The notes: generated by a model from the sequence alone, not told the origin. DNA of 64,000 nt from Acidulodesulfobacterium sp021802425 (GCA_021802425.1 JAJZXJ010000004.1:35604-99603); one strand, 5' to 3'; counted from the first letter of the stretch, positions 1-7,766 are shown. Numbers and translations are program-made.

Positions 1-2
1 AT

Positions 3-683
3 ATAGCATTGATAATCCCTGTATTGTTAAGCATTTCCCTTGCCGGTTTTATGTTTCTATATACGCCTGTTTTTTCCAAGGTGGCGGAATTGATATACCA
101 CATAAATATCGGCAAAAACATTTTACACAATTATATTTTTATACCGTATTACAGCTCTTTTTCCGCATCAAGCCCCGTATATCTGTTTTTTGTATCTATA
201 CTGCTTTTGTCAGCCCTTTATATCTTATATAAGGTTATAATAAAACCCAAAAAACGGTTTGTGGATTATGCCTGGACGGGCGGTAAAAATATAATTAATC
301 CGCACGCTCAGGTTTCTACGCTTGGTTTTTCCAATGCTCTAAGAATAATGTTTAATCTTGTTTACGGGCAGAGAAAGAGGCTTTCGGATAGAAAAACCTA
401 TCCGCTTTCTTATTATCACGGGGATGATTATTTAAAACAGGATAAAAAAGGCATATCCAACCCGTTCCCTTATTCATCTTATTATCACAATTCAAGCGGC
501 TACGGTTCCTACATATTTCCGCTTATTGAATATTATTTATATCTGCCCTTAATAAAATTCTTCGAAAAGATAAGCTCCGTAACGACCGAATTAATGCAAA
601 ACGGGTCTTTAAATCTTTATATTTTTTATATATTTTTTGTTTTTGCGGCGTCGTTTTTTATAATTGTTCTAATTCCCGTTTAA
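3..683 (+). CDS. Hydrogenase-4/complex I-type proton-pumping membrane subunit (HyfB/NuoL-like), C-terminal part
   Basis: The reading frame is open to the left window edge, so only the C-terminal ~226 residues are present. It begins in a hydrophobic helix, has further membrane segments around residues 60-80 and at the very C-terminus, and a soluble stretch between. The order FVDYAWTGG, HAQVSTLGFSNALRIMF, a Tyr-rich linker, YYLYLPLIKFFEKI and MQNGSLNLYIFYIFF follows the tail of HyfB-like antiporter subunits (Cys/Trp-Gly segment, 'TATAFAxPIRRIF', then 'RYLYRPL...LQSGSLxLYLLY'). Such subunits translocate protons in membrane hydrogenases and related complexes. I infer an upstream hyf/mbh-type operon outside the window. 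NuoL itself is a less likely alternative. Confidence 0.7.
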   Translation: MALIIPVLLSISLAGFMFLYTPVFSKVAELIYHINIGKNILHNYIFIPYYSSFSASSPVYLFFVSILLLSALYILYKVIIKPKKRFVDYAWTGGKNIINPHAQVSTLGFSNALRIMFNLVYGQRKRLSDRKTYPLSYYHGDDYLKQDKKGISNPFPYSSYYHNSSGYGSYIFPLIEYYLYLPLIKFFEKISSVTTELMQNGSLNLYIFYIFFVFAASFFIIVLIPV

Positions 684-730
684 AGTGAAAATTTTTATTA
701 TATGCAGGAACGAATATATTCAGAAAAACT

Positions 731-2479
731 ATGCTTGACGCATATTTAAAAATTAAATCCGACTTAATAGAAAGTTTAACGAGATTGGAAAACACGGCCT
801 CAAGCGGACACGTGAAAGCTGCGGCGCAATTGTTGTGTGAAAAATTGAAAGCCGATGTCTTTTTGCTGGTTGTCGCGGGGCAGTTCAAAAGAGGTAAAAC
901 CACATTTATCAATGCTTTGCTTGGCGAGGATCTTTTGCCTACCGCAATTATTCCGCTTACTTCAATTATCACGATACTTATGTATGGCGATAAACTGCGA
1001 ATTATTGCTTTTTTTGAAAACGGAACCGAAAAAGAAATTGCGCAGGATGATTTGCCTTTATATATAACCGAAAAGTTTAACCCAAAGAACGAAAAGGGAG
1101 TGAGCAGGGTTGAAATTACCTATCCGTCCCAATATTTAAAGAACGGGGTTCAAATTATCGATACGCCCGGTGTCGGTTCCGTTTTCGAACATAATACTAA
1201 AACCACCTACGAATACCTGCCCCAGGCAGATGCGTGTATATTTCTTGTCGCGGTCGATCCTCCCCTTACGCAGGTAGAACTTGATTTTTTGCGGGATTTA
1301 AAAAACTTAGTGCCAAAGACGTTCTTCGTTCAAAGTAAAATTGACATGGTAAGCATTGCCGACAGAGAGGAGTCATTGTCTTTCAGCAGGAATATAATCG
1401 AAAAAGAAGCTAATTACAGCAATGCGGAAATCTTTCCTCTTTCGGGGAAAGAGGCATTAGAGGGGGAACTGGAAAACGACTATCAAAAAGTAGAAAGAAG
1501 CGGTTTGACTAATTTTGAACGATCGCTTGAAAAATTTCTCATAGACGAAAAAGGGGATGTGTTGCTTAAATCCGCCGCCTACAAGGCTATGGGTCTTGTA
1601 AACGAAGAAATGCTCCTTGCGGAACTCGAAGAAAAATCGCTCAGGCTTCCTCTTAATGAATTGGAAAACAGGATTGCAACTTTTAAAAACTTTATTCAGG
1701 AGAGCGGTCAGGAAAAAATCGACGGCGAAAGACTTCTCACAGAAGAAGTTAAAGAACTTCAAAGAAAGATACTGGAAGAAGACCTTGAAAAATTAAAGAT
1801 TGAAAAGACGAAACGGCTGCTTGAAAAAGTTGAAGAATTTGCTCATGCGCATGCAGATGAAAGCAATGCAAAATTTGCCGAACTCATCGGCGAATTTATA
1901 GATGCTCAGATAAAAGGCATATTCGGCGCATGGCGGGCATTAGAAGAAAAGATTTTAAGAAAACATCTCGAAGAAATATTTAAAAGGTTTTTGAATCGCA
2001 TGAACAAAATTCTCGAACAGATTATCCATTCATCAGTCGAACTTTTTGGAATTTCTTACCGGCAAATCCGGATGCAGGAAACTCTGCCTCCGGAAATTGA
2101 ATTCAGGTTCGAGACAATGAATGAACCGGGCGCATTAAGCATTACCATTGATTTAGCGAGAAGGACACTGCCTAAAATGCTGGCGCACAAATTAATTCTT
2201 AAAGAAGCAGGAGAAAAAGCGGAGATGCTAGTTGACATACATTGCGGCAAAGCAAGGTACGATTTTTCTATGCGCATGGAAAAACTTGTGCGAAATTACC
2301 GTATTGATATGACCGAAACGATTGGATTGATACAAAACGATGTTTTGAAGGCATTAGAAGCGGGAATTGCGTCAAAACAAAATGTTTTCATTAAAGCGGA
2401 ATCTCTTGAGAAGCGCATAAGCGATAAAATTAAGATTTTAAAAGAGAGTATAGAATTCCTGCAAAAATTACTTGTATGA
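731..2479 (+). CDS. Dynamin-like GTPase (bacterial dynamin family)
   Basis: The 582-residue protein has a full dynamin-type G domain: P-loop GQFKRGKT at residues 50-57, a G2 Thr in the TAIIPLTS region (71-78), G3 DTPG at 144-147 and G4 SKID at 202-205. The rest is mostly charged helix (about 290-430, Glu/Lys-rich), as in the stalk of bacterial dynamin-like proteins. Members of this family bind and remodel membranes after GTP hydrolysis. It lies 47 bases after the HyfB-like gene and may share its transcript. Bacterial dynamins often come as adjacent pairs; only one copy is visible here. The substrate membrane and role in this organism are unknown. Confidence 0.85.
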   Translation: MLDAYLKIKSDLIESLTRLENTASSGHVKAAAQLLCEKLKADVFLLVVAGQFKRGKTTFINALLGEDLLPTAIIPLTSIITILMYGDKLRIIAFFENGTEKEIAQDDLPLYITEKFNPKNEKGVSRVEITYPSQYLKNGVQIIDTPGVGSVFEHNTKTTYEYLPQADACIFLVAVDPPLTQVELDFLRDLKNLVPKTFFVQSKIDMVSIADREESLSFSRNIIEKEANYSNAEIFPLSGKEALEGELENDYQKVERSGLTNFERSLEKFLIDEKGDVLLKSAAYKAMGLVNEEMLLAELEEKSLRLPLNELENRIATFKNFIQESGQEKIDGERLLTEEVKELQRKILEEDLEKLKIEKTKRLLEKVEEFAHAHADESNAKFAELIGEFIDAQIKGIFGAWRALEEKILRKHLEEIFKRFLNRMNKILEQIIHSSVELFGISYRQIRMQETLPPEIEFRFETMNEPGALSITIDLARRTLPKMLAHKLILKEAGEKAEMLVDIHCGKARYDFSMRMEKLVRNYRIDMTETIGLIQNDVLKALEAGIASKQNVFIKAESLEKRISDKIKILKESIEFLQKLLV

Positions 2480-2668
2480 ATTTTTTATCAAGCCATTTGG
2501 ATGCTATCCGTAAATTTTTCATTTATTAACCCTCAATATATGTTTTTTATTTTTATGAAATATCGTAATTCAATATTTATCATAAATTTCATCAAATTGT
2601 AATAATTTTGTCATAATACTGTAACAGTAATTAAGTTAAAATAATAACTCTTCCAATTTTTTTCGTAA

Positions 2669-2697
2669 TTGGATATTTAAAAAATTGATGTTATAAT
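2669..2697 (+). promoter_or_regulatory. Sigma70-type promoter for the coiled-coil gene
   Basis: TTGGAT at 2669-2674 and TATAAT at 2692-2697 are separated by 17 bases. A GGAGAG ribosome site follows just before the ATG at 2716. A small inverted repeat (CCAATT ... AATTGG) overlaps the -35 region. Confidence 0.55.
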
Positions 2698-2715
2698 TGA
2701 AAGGAGAGTTATTAA

Positions 2716-3165
2716 ATGGAAGCTAAGGAACATGTTATGGATTTTTCTATATCCCCCGAAAAATATTTCGATGCCCGCTTTGATGGTCAAGAAAAACTGT
2801 TTAATTCACGGTTTGATAATCTTACCGGCTATGTGAATACTAAGTTTGACGAATTTGAGATAAGGTTTTCCGAACTTGACAAGAAAATCGATGAAAATTT
2901 TATTATCCTTGACAGGAAAATAGACGAAAAGTTTACCTTCCTTGACAGAAAAATAGATGCCAAGTTTACCGAGCTTGACAGGAAAATAGACGAAAAGTTT
3001 ACCTTCCTTGACAGGAAAATCGATGCCAAGTTTACCGAGCTTGACAAGAAAATCGATGAAAAATTTACTATACTCGATAGGAAATTTACTTGGGGCATGG
3101 GTTTAATGATGGGTTTTTTTACAATAATGTTTGCGGTAATAATCGGCATTCATTTTATAAAATAA
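2716..3165 (+). CDS. Repeat-built coiled-coil protein with C-terminal membrane anchor
   Basis: The 149-residue protein is a series of 11-residue repeats of the type KIDEKFTxLDR (about residues 46-118), followed by one strong membrane helix near the C-terminus (about 121-147, rich in Met, Phe and Ile). Eleven-residue periodicity suggests a nearly straight hendecad coiled coil, so I infer an extended oligomeric rod anchored in the inner membrane. The DNA repeats too, as 33-base units and a 66-base higher-order unit, so the length may vary between strains. Similar short 'KxDxKF' proteins occur in many bacteria without known function. Its promoter and ribosome site are good, supporting a real gene. 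Confidence 0.75.
   Translation: MEAKEHVMDFSISPEKYFDARFDGQEKLFNSRFDNLTGYVNTKFDEFEIRFSELDKKIDENFIILDRKIDEKFTFLDRKIDAKFTELDRKIDEKFTFLDRKIDAKFTELDKKIDEKFTILDRKFTWGMGLMMGFFTIMFAVIIGIHFIK
2877..3090 (+). repeat. Tandem 33/66-base repeat inside the coiled-coil gene
   Basis: In-frame units coding KIDEKFT(F/I)LDR and KIDAKFTELDR alternate, so the nearly identical period is 66 bases. The adjacent copies differ by only a few bases, consistent with recent duplication or slippage. Confidence 0.8.
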
Positions 3166-3193
3166 GAAATAGTTCCGTATAAGCCGTTTTTAA

Positions 3194-4327
3194 TTAGAAA
3201 CCGGCATTCATTTTATAATCGTTATAAATAAATTCAACCTCTTTATCGGTTAAGCATCTTTTTAATTTAACCGATTCTGCCTTTACGATATCGAGAATAT
3301 TTTTAACATCCTCATTATTTATTTGAAGCCCCATTTTATTTAGCTTGTATTTGATTGCCGCAGAACCGCTATGTTTTCCTATTAAGAGTTTTCTTTCAGC
3401 CCCGGCATATTCAGGCGGATAGGCCTCGTAATTTATAGGGTTTTTTAATATTCCGTCGGTGTGTATGCCCGCCTCGTGATAGAATATGTTTTTGCCGAAA
3501 ATCGGCTTTGATACGGGCATCGGTCTTTTTGTTATCTTTGCTATAAGCTTTGCCAAATTTTTTGCTTTTATTAAATCGAATTTAATTTTTTTATTTTCTA
3601 TAAAATTAAAATATGCGATAACCTCTTCCAGTGCGCAATTTCCGGCTCTTTCGCCGATGCCGGAGATACTGCCGGATAAAGAACCGGCGCCGGCTTTTAA
3701 AGCCGAAACCGAATTTGCCGAAGCCATGCCGAAGTCGTTATGCGTGTGAATTTCTATTATTATGTCTTTGAATAGGGATGTTAATTTTTTTATATTTTCG
3801 AAGGTTTTTAACGGATTAAGCATCCCCACGGTGTCTGAATACCTGTATTTATATGCCCCCTCCTCTTTAGCGATTTTGACGATCTCGATAATCGTGTTTT
3901 CCTCGGCTCTTGAGGAGTCTTCGCCGCCCACGGAATATTGCACCCCTTCTTTATTCAATATTTTTAGAATGTCTATCAGGCTGGTTTTAATATATTGAAA
4001 ATCTTTTTTTAACTTATATTCCATATGAATTTGGGAAACCGGAATCGATATGTGAATAACTTTAAGGCCGATGTCAAGCGATGAATAAATATCTTCCATT
4101 TTTGCTCTATTCCAGCCGACTATTTTTGCCTTAAGTCCTAATTCGTTTATCTCTTTAATTGCCTTTTTTTCATGGCCCCCCATTACGGCGATGCCTGCTT
4201 CTATCTCGTCCGCGCCTGTTTCATCAAGCATCTTGGCAATTAATATCTTTTCGGAGGCAGAAAACACGATTCCCGCGGTTTGCTCGCCGTCTCTTAATGT
4301 CGTATCGTTGATAATGATTTTTTCCAT
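3194..4327 (-). CDS. nifV: Homocitrate synthase
   Basis: NifV condenses acetyl-CoA with 2-oxoglutarate to homocitrate, the organic ligand of the nitrogenase FeMo cofactor. The 377-residue protein starts with the DRE-TIM signature NDTTLRDGEQTAG (about residues 7-19) and has the metal-binding HTHNDFG motif near residue 195. Length and N-terminus match NifV better than the longer isopropylmalate synthases, and the divergent position next to nifH supports the call. A sigma54 promoter ends one base before its ATG and no Shine-Dalgarno is present, so the mRNA may be leaderless. Confidence 0.92.
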   Translation of the reverse strand: MEKIIINDTTLRDGEQTAGIVFSASEKILIAKMLDETGADEIEAGIAVMGGHEKKAIKEINELGLKAKIVGWNRAKMEDIYSSLDIGLKVIHISIPVSQIHMEYKLKKDFQYIKTSLIDILKILNKEGVQYSVGGEDSSRAEENTIIEIVKIAKEEGAYKYRYSDTVGMLNPLKTFENIKKLTSLFKDIIIEIHTHNDFGMASANSVSALKAGAGSLSGSISGIGERAGNCALEEVIAYFNFIENKKIKFDLIKAKNLAKLIAKITKRPMPVSKPIFGKNIFYHEAGIHTDGILKNPINYEAYPPEYAGAERKLLIGKHSGSAAIKYKLNKMGLQINNEDVKNILDIVKAESVKLKRCLTDKEVEFIYNDYKMNAGF

Positions 4328-4338
4328 ATTGGATTAAA

Positions 4339-4354
4339 AGCATATTTTATGCCA
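4339..4354 (-). promoter_or_regulatory. Sigma54 promoter of nifV
   Basis: Read on the minus strand it is TGGCATAAAATATGCT: GG and GC are exactly 10 bases apart, close to the consensus TGGCAC-N5-TTGCW. The expected start of transcription (12 bases past the -12 C) is about 4328, one base before the nifV ATG at 4327. Confidence 0.65.
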
Positions 4355-4560
4355 GAAAACCTGTTGAAACTTACTAAAGCTATAAAGCGCCCTTTTACTT
4401 ATATTCCATATTAAGATTGTTATAGATAATATTAAAAGTTTACATAGTTGCCATATATTTAATCAAATATGACTAAAAAATAAGCAAATTAAAATACAAT
4501 AAGGAATTAAAGAGGGCGGATAAACTATTGCGATTATAAATAATCCTTAAACAAAAGTTA

Positions 4561-4576
4561 TGGCATGAAAATTGCT
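4561..4576 (+). promoter_or_regulatory. Sigma54 promoter of the nifH operon
   Basis: TGGCATGAAAATTGCT has GG-N10-GC spacing and near-consensus -24 and -12 elements. The expected transcript start is about 4587, giving a leader of ~200 nt before nifH. I found no clear NifA site of the TGT-N10-ACA type in 4328-4560, so the activator may be of another kind. Confidence 0.8.
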
Positions 4577-4607
4577 CCTATTTAAATTAAATTAATCAAA
4601 GGAGTCT

Positions 4608-4616
4608 ATGAATTAA
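4608..4616 (+). other. Two-codon start-stop ORF (Met-Asn-stop) in the nifH leader
   Basis: AAAGGAG at 4598-4604 precedes ATG AAT TAA. The spacing to the ATG (3 bases) is short, so translation is uncertain. It lies about 20 bases after the predicted transcript start and 35 bases before the first leader hairpin. Confidence 0.25.
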
Positions 4617-4650
4617 CTTATTTTAAAATTTTAAAATTAAAAATAAATCA

Positions 4651-4686
4651 AAGCGCAAGTGGGCGCTTATGGCAATGACGCCATAA
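4651..4686 (+). promoter_or_regulatory. Tandem six-base-loop hairpins, probable ANTAR antiterminator site
   Basis: Hairpin P1 pairs AAGCGC (4651-4656) with GCGCTT (4663-4668) around the loop AAGTGG. Hairpin P2 pairs TTATGGC (4667-4673) with GCCATAA (4680-4686) around the loop AATGAC; the stems share two T residues. Two adjacent hexaloop hairpins, the second overlapping a terminator, is the known target form of ANTAR proteins such as NasR, EutV and GnfR. As I recall the consensus, loop position 1 is A and position 4 is G. P2 fits both; P1 fits A1 but has T at position 4. An ANTAR response regulator is encoded at 13955. Confidence 0.7.
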
Positions 4687-4740
4687 TTAAAGGGGGTTTA
4701 TATATTTTATTCCCTTTGTTATGGCGTTTTTTATTTTTTG
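4678..4740 (+). terminator. Intrinsic terminator in the nifH leader (attenuator)
   Basis: ACGCCATAA (4678-4686) pairs with TTATGGCGT (4719-4727) and AAAGGG pairs with CCCTTT (4712-4717), followed by TTTTTTATTTTTT. The 5' arm is the same sequence as the 3' arm of hairpin P2, so P2 and the terminator cannot form together. It sits ~48 bases before the nifH ATG. Confidence 0.75.
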
Positions 4741-4787
4741 ATTTTGTTATTAATTCAATAAAACTATTTATTTTGGAGGTAAAACAA

Positions 4788-5651
4788 ATGAGACAGGTAG
4801 CTATTTACGGTAAAGGGGGAATCGGAAAATCCACAACGACTCAGAATACTCTTGCCGCTCTTGCGGAACGCGGCAATAAGATAATGCTTGTAGGATGCGA
4901 TCCGAAGGCGGATTCCACAAGACTGCTTTTGGGCGGAAAAAGCCAGGAAACGGTGCTAAATTCGGTCAAAGAGGTGGGACAGGAAAATGTGACCGAAGAG
5001 GATGTTTTTAAAATAGGGTTTGGAGGCGTAAGATGCGTCGAATCAGGAGGACCAGAGCCTGGCGTAGGATGTGCCGGAAGGGGTATTATCACATCCATTA
5101 CTACGCTCGAACAGTTAGGTTCTTACGAAAGGGAATTGGATTACGTCTTTTACGATGTTTTAGGCGATGTCGTTTGCGGAGGGTTTGCAATGCCTATAAG
5201 GGAGGCCTATGCAAAAGAGATATATATTGTTTGCTCGGGGGAACTTATGGCGCTATACGCCGCTAATAACATATGCAAGGGCGTTCTTAAATTTGCAAAT
5301 TCCGGCGGGGTTAGAATAGGCGGACTTATTTGCAATTCAAGGAATGTTGATAACGAAAGGGATATGGTCGAGGCGTTCGCGAAGAAACTTGGAACACAGA
5401 TGATATATTTTATTCCGAGGGATAATGTTGTTCAAAGGGCTGAAATAAAAAAGCAAACCGTTATCGAGTTTGATAAGAGCTGTGCTCAGGCGGATGTTTA
5501 CAGGCAGCTTGCAAAAAATATCGAAGAAAACAAAATGTTTGTAATACCAAAGCCTATGACTATGCAAGACCTTGAGGACCATATGATGGAATACGGCTTC
5601 ATGGAAGAATACGAAAGGACTACGGATGGGAAAAGTTCGGCAGCGGTTTAA
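4788..5651 (+). CDS. nifH: Nitrogenase iron protein (dinitrogenase reductase)
   Basis: NifH is the ATP-dependent electron donor to NifDK and is also needed for cofactor maturation. I chose the ATG at 4788, behind GGAGGT (4775-4780), giving 287 residues starting MRQVAIYGKGG. The longer in-frame start at 4659 would run through the leader hairpins and is rejected. The P-loop GKGGIGKST is at 9-17, the 4Fe-4S ligands are in GVGCAGRG and DVVCGGFAMP, and the Arg that is ADP-ribosylated in some species follows the first Cys. First gene of the sigma54/attenuator-controlled operon. Confidence 0.98.
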   Translation: MRQVAIYGKGGIGKSTTTQNTLAALAERGNKIMLVGCDPKADSTRLLLGGKSQETVLNSVKEVGQENVTEEDVFKIGFGGVRCVESGGPEPGVGCAGRGIITSITTLEQLGSYERELDYVFYDVLGDVVCGGFAMPIREAYAKEIYIVCSGELMALYAANNICKGVLKFANSGGVRIGGLICNSRNVDNERDMVEAFAKKLGTQMIYFIPRDNVVQRAEIKKQTVIEFDKSCAQADVYRQLAKNIEENKMFVIPKPMTMQDLEDHMMEYGFMEEYERTTDGKSSAAV

Positions 5652-5681
5652 TTTTAAAGAAGAGAAATAGGGTAATTATAT

Positions 5682-6617
5682 ATGAATATAGCCGATTTTA
5701 AATTAAATAAGAGTAAGAGCCGCTCACAGCTTTCTTTTGCAGCCGGCATTGAAAAACACCCCTGCTTTAGCAAAGAAGCGTCTAAACACTTTGGCAGGGT
5801 TCATTTGCCGGTTGCAAAATCATGCAACATCTCCTGCAACTATTGCCACAGGGATTATGACTGCCCGAATGAATCAAGGCCTGGGGTAACATCGAGTTTG
5901 CTTGCGCCGGAGGATGCGGTTAAAAGAATATACGAGGTTAAAAGCCTTTTTAACGATATAAGCGTCGCCGCCGTCGCAGGTCCGGGCGACAGCTTAGCCG
6001 AGCCGGCAGGTACGATGAAAACATTTAAGCTTATTGCAGGAGAGTTTCCGGAAATTATCCTGTGCATGAGCACAAACGGTTTAAATTTGGCCGACAACTT
6101 AGACGAACTTAAAGATAACGGCGTTAATTTTATAACCGTAACGCTTAACGCAATAGATGTGTCTATCGCCGCAAAGATTTACAGGTATGTTAATTATAAC
6201 GGCGTATCCTATACGGAAAAGGATGCCGCAGGACTGTTATTGGAACGGCAGATAAAAGGTATAGATAGGGCAGTAAAAATGGGATTTACGATAAAAATAA
6301 ATTCGGTTCTCATACCCGGCATTAACGACTTTCATATGAAAGCGCTATCGGAAGCGGTTAAAAAATTAGGCGTGTATCTGTTTAATGTTATGCCTATGAT
6401 ACCTGCCGAAAAATCTTATTTTTATAAAATTGGCGTAAAAGGCGCAAGCAGGAAAGATGTCGCCTGCATCACGGACGGGCTTGAAGGTATAAATATAATG
6501 AGCCATTGCAGACAATGCCGGTCCGACGCCGCAGGGCTTTTAAACGAAGATTTAAGCAAAAAACTAAAGGGACAGGAGGGGGGATTAGGATGCAAACGCA
6601 AGAAGATGCCGTGTTAG
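5682..6617 (+). CDS. nifB: Nitrogenase cofactor biosynthesis radical SAM protein NifB (core domain only)
   Basis: NifB builds NifB-co, the 8Fe-9S-C precursor of the FeMo cofactor, by radical SAM chemistry. In 311 residues the radical SAM Cys motif is CNISCNYC (C48, C52, C55), followed by NESRPGV, the AGPGDSLA SAM-binding region, and the C-terminal CRQCRSDAAG motif, all typical of NifB. It lacks the C-terminal NifX-like domain found in many proteobacterial NifBs, as in archaeal and clostridial core forms; a separate nifX is at 13468. It lies 30 bases after nifH, and its last 28 bases overlap the methyltransferase gene. Confidence 0.96.
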   Translation: MNIADFKLNKSKSRSQLSFAAGIEKHPCFSKEASKHFGRVHLPVAKSCNISCNYCHRDYDCPNESRPGVTSSLLAPEDAVKRIYEVKSLFNDISVAAVAGPGDSLAEPAGTMKTFKLIAGEFPEIILCMSTNGLNLADNLDELKDNGVNFITVTLNAIDVSIAAKIYRYVNYNGVSYTEKDAAGLLLERQIKGIDRAVKMGFTIKINSVLIPGINDFHMKALSEAVKKLGVYLFNVMPMIPAEKSYFYKIGVKGASRKDVACITDGLEGINIMSHCRQCRSDAAGLLNEDLSKKLKGQEGGLGCKRKKMPC

Positions 6618-7396
6618 GATGCAAGCTCTCAAAAAGCCTTAGTTTTTCTCAGGATGAAGAGCTTTATATTGCGACAAGCGATACCAAAATAAAAATGGAA
6701 GAGGACTATGCGCCGTTCGTCGATAAAATTTTAAACAATATTCCATATATTCCATACAGCGTTCTAGATCTTGGCTGCGGTCCTGGCTATATAGCAAGGA
6801 GAATCAGCGAGGTCTTGCCGAATGCCTTTGTTTTTGGGTTGGATAAATCTATCACAATGATAAATCATGCAAATAAGGTTTTTAAAAAAAGATTACCCGC
6901 TCCTATGAGCGTAAAAATGTTGAAAATGGATTACACCTTTCATTCTGCGTATGAAATTAACGACACGGCATTTAAAATGCTTGGGAATGAAGCGGGTTAT
7001 TCGGATTACTATAATTATAATTGCGGGCTTAAATATATGATTGCAGACAGCGCGAATCTCCCTTTCGGAAAGAATAGCTTTAATTTAATTATACTTAAAG
7101 GGACATTTAAATGCTTGGACGATAAGCTGAATTCCCTGAAGGAAATGTTCAGGGTTCTGGCGGATAACGGCGATATTTTAATATACGAGTTTAGAAAAGA
7201 AATTCCGGATGACGAATTTAGTATGCTCACGGAGCATATGAATCCTCAAAAGGTAAAGTCTTTAAAGCGCAAGTTAAATTGCTCCTTAGACATAGAAGAT
7301 TATGAGAAATATTTATTAAAAGCAGGCTTAGCAGGGTTTGCCGATATAAAAACGGAAGGACTCGATTTAAGAATAAGAATATCTAAGAATTGTTGA
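6590..7396 (+). CDS. Class I SAM-dependent methyltransferase within the nif operon
   Basis: From the ATG at 6590 (after GGAGGGGGG) the protein has 268 residues; this start overlaps nifB by 28 bases, suggesting translational coupling. The SAM-binding motif LDLGCGPG is at 59-66, an acidic strand end (GLDKS) follows, and ADSANLPFGKNSFNLII matches motifs II/III of class I methyltransferases. A Tyr/Asn-rich insertion lies around 130-150. It is not one of the standard nif genes I know, and the substrate is unknown. Overlap and shared strand suggest a role tied to nitrogenase assembly, but this is inference. Confidence 0.8.
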   Translation: MQTQEDAVLGCKLSKSLSFSQDEELYIATSDTKIKMEEDYAPFVDKILNNIPYIPYSVLDLGCGPGYIARRISEVLPNAFVFGLDKSITMINHANKVFKKRLPAPMSVKMLKMDYTFHSAYEINDTAFKMLGNEAGYSDYYNYNCGLKYMIADSANLPFGKNSFNLIILKGTFKCLDDKLNSLKEMFRVLADNGDILIYEFRKEIPDDEFSMLTEHMNPQKVKSLKRKLNCSLDIEDYEKYLLKAGLAGFADIKTEGLDLRIRISKNC

Positions 7397-7415
7397 CAAA
7401 GGGGGGAAAATAGCA

Positions 7416-7715
7416 ATGAGTATCATGGATGGATTTACCGGCAATATCGATAATTATGTCAATGCGCCGCGCCGGTCGGGCGGGAAATGGGTTCCACATT
7501 TTCTGGTAGAATTCGATAAGGAAAACTGCATATCATGCGGCAGATGTATCAAGGTTTGTCCGGGCGGGGTTTATACGTTTGAGGACGACGGGGATAAGAT
7601 GATTGTTAGAATAGAAAGCATGGATGATTGTATCGGCGATATGTCATGCGAAAAGGTCTGCCCTAAAAATAAGACGATGCATCTTCATAAATTTTCGCCG
7701 CTTACGAAAAATTAA
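7416..7715 (+). CDS. fdxB: Nif-specific ferredoxin III (FdxB-like)
   Basis: The 99-residue protein has two Fe-S motifs. The first is C38-x2-C41-x2-C44-x3-C48-P. The second is C72-x2-D75-x2-C78-x3-C82-P, where the second Cys expected from the usual C-x2-C-x2-C-x3-C-P is Asp. The family member FdxB is found in nif clusters and is thought to pass electrons to nitrogenase or cofactor assembly. An Asp in this position in other ferredoxins allows 3Fe/4Fe interconversion and shifts potential. The N-terminal GGKWVPHF segment is also typical of the family. A perfect palindromic repeat follows the gene. Confidence 0.88.
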   Translation: MSIMDGFTGNIDNYVNAPRRSGGKWVPHFLVEFDKENCISCGRCIKVCPGGVYTFEDDGDKMIVRIESMDDCIGDMSCEKVCPKNKTMHLHKFSPLTKN

Positions 7716-7741
7716 TAATAATAAGATAATTAATTAATAAA

Positions 7742-7766
7742 GGGGACAGATTTAAAATCTGTCCCC
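7742..7766 (+). repeat. Palindromic repeat between fdxB and nifD
   Basis: GGGGACAGATTT, one A, then AAATCTGTCCCC: 12-base perfect arms. It is 21 bases before the nifD ATG. It belongs to the same family as the elements at 9236, 29124 and 62387. Confidence 0.9.

Noticed and set aside
4379..4392. Second sigma54-like GC-N10-CC pattern on the minus strand upstream of nifV
   Set aside because: Only the two dinucleotides match; the TGGCA and TTGC contexts are missing, and a much better site lies at 4339-4354.
4659..4787. 43-residue N-terminal extension of NifH in the same frame
   Set aside because: It would translate the leader hairpins and terminator. The ATG at 4788 has GGAGGT and gives the family's normal N-terminus.
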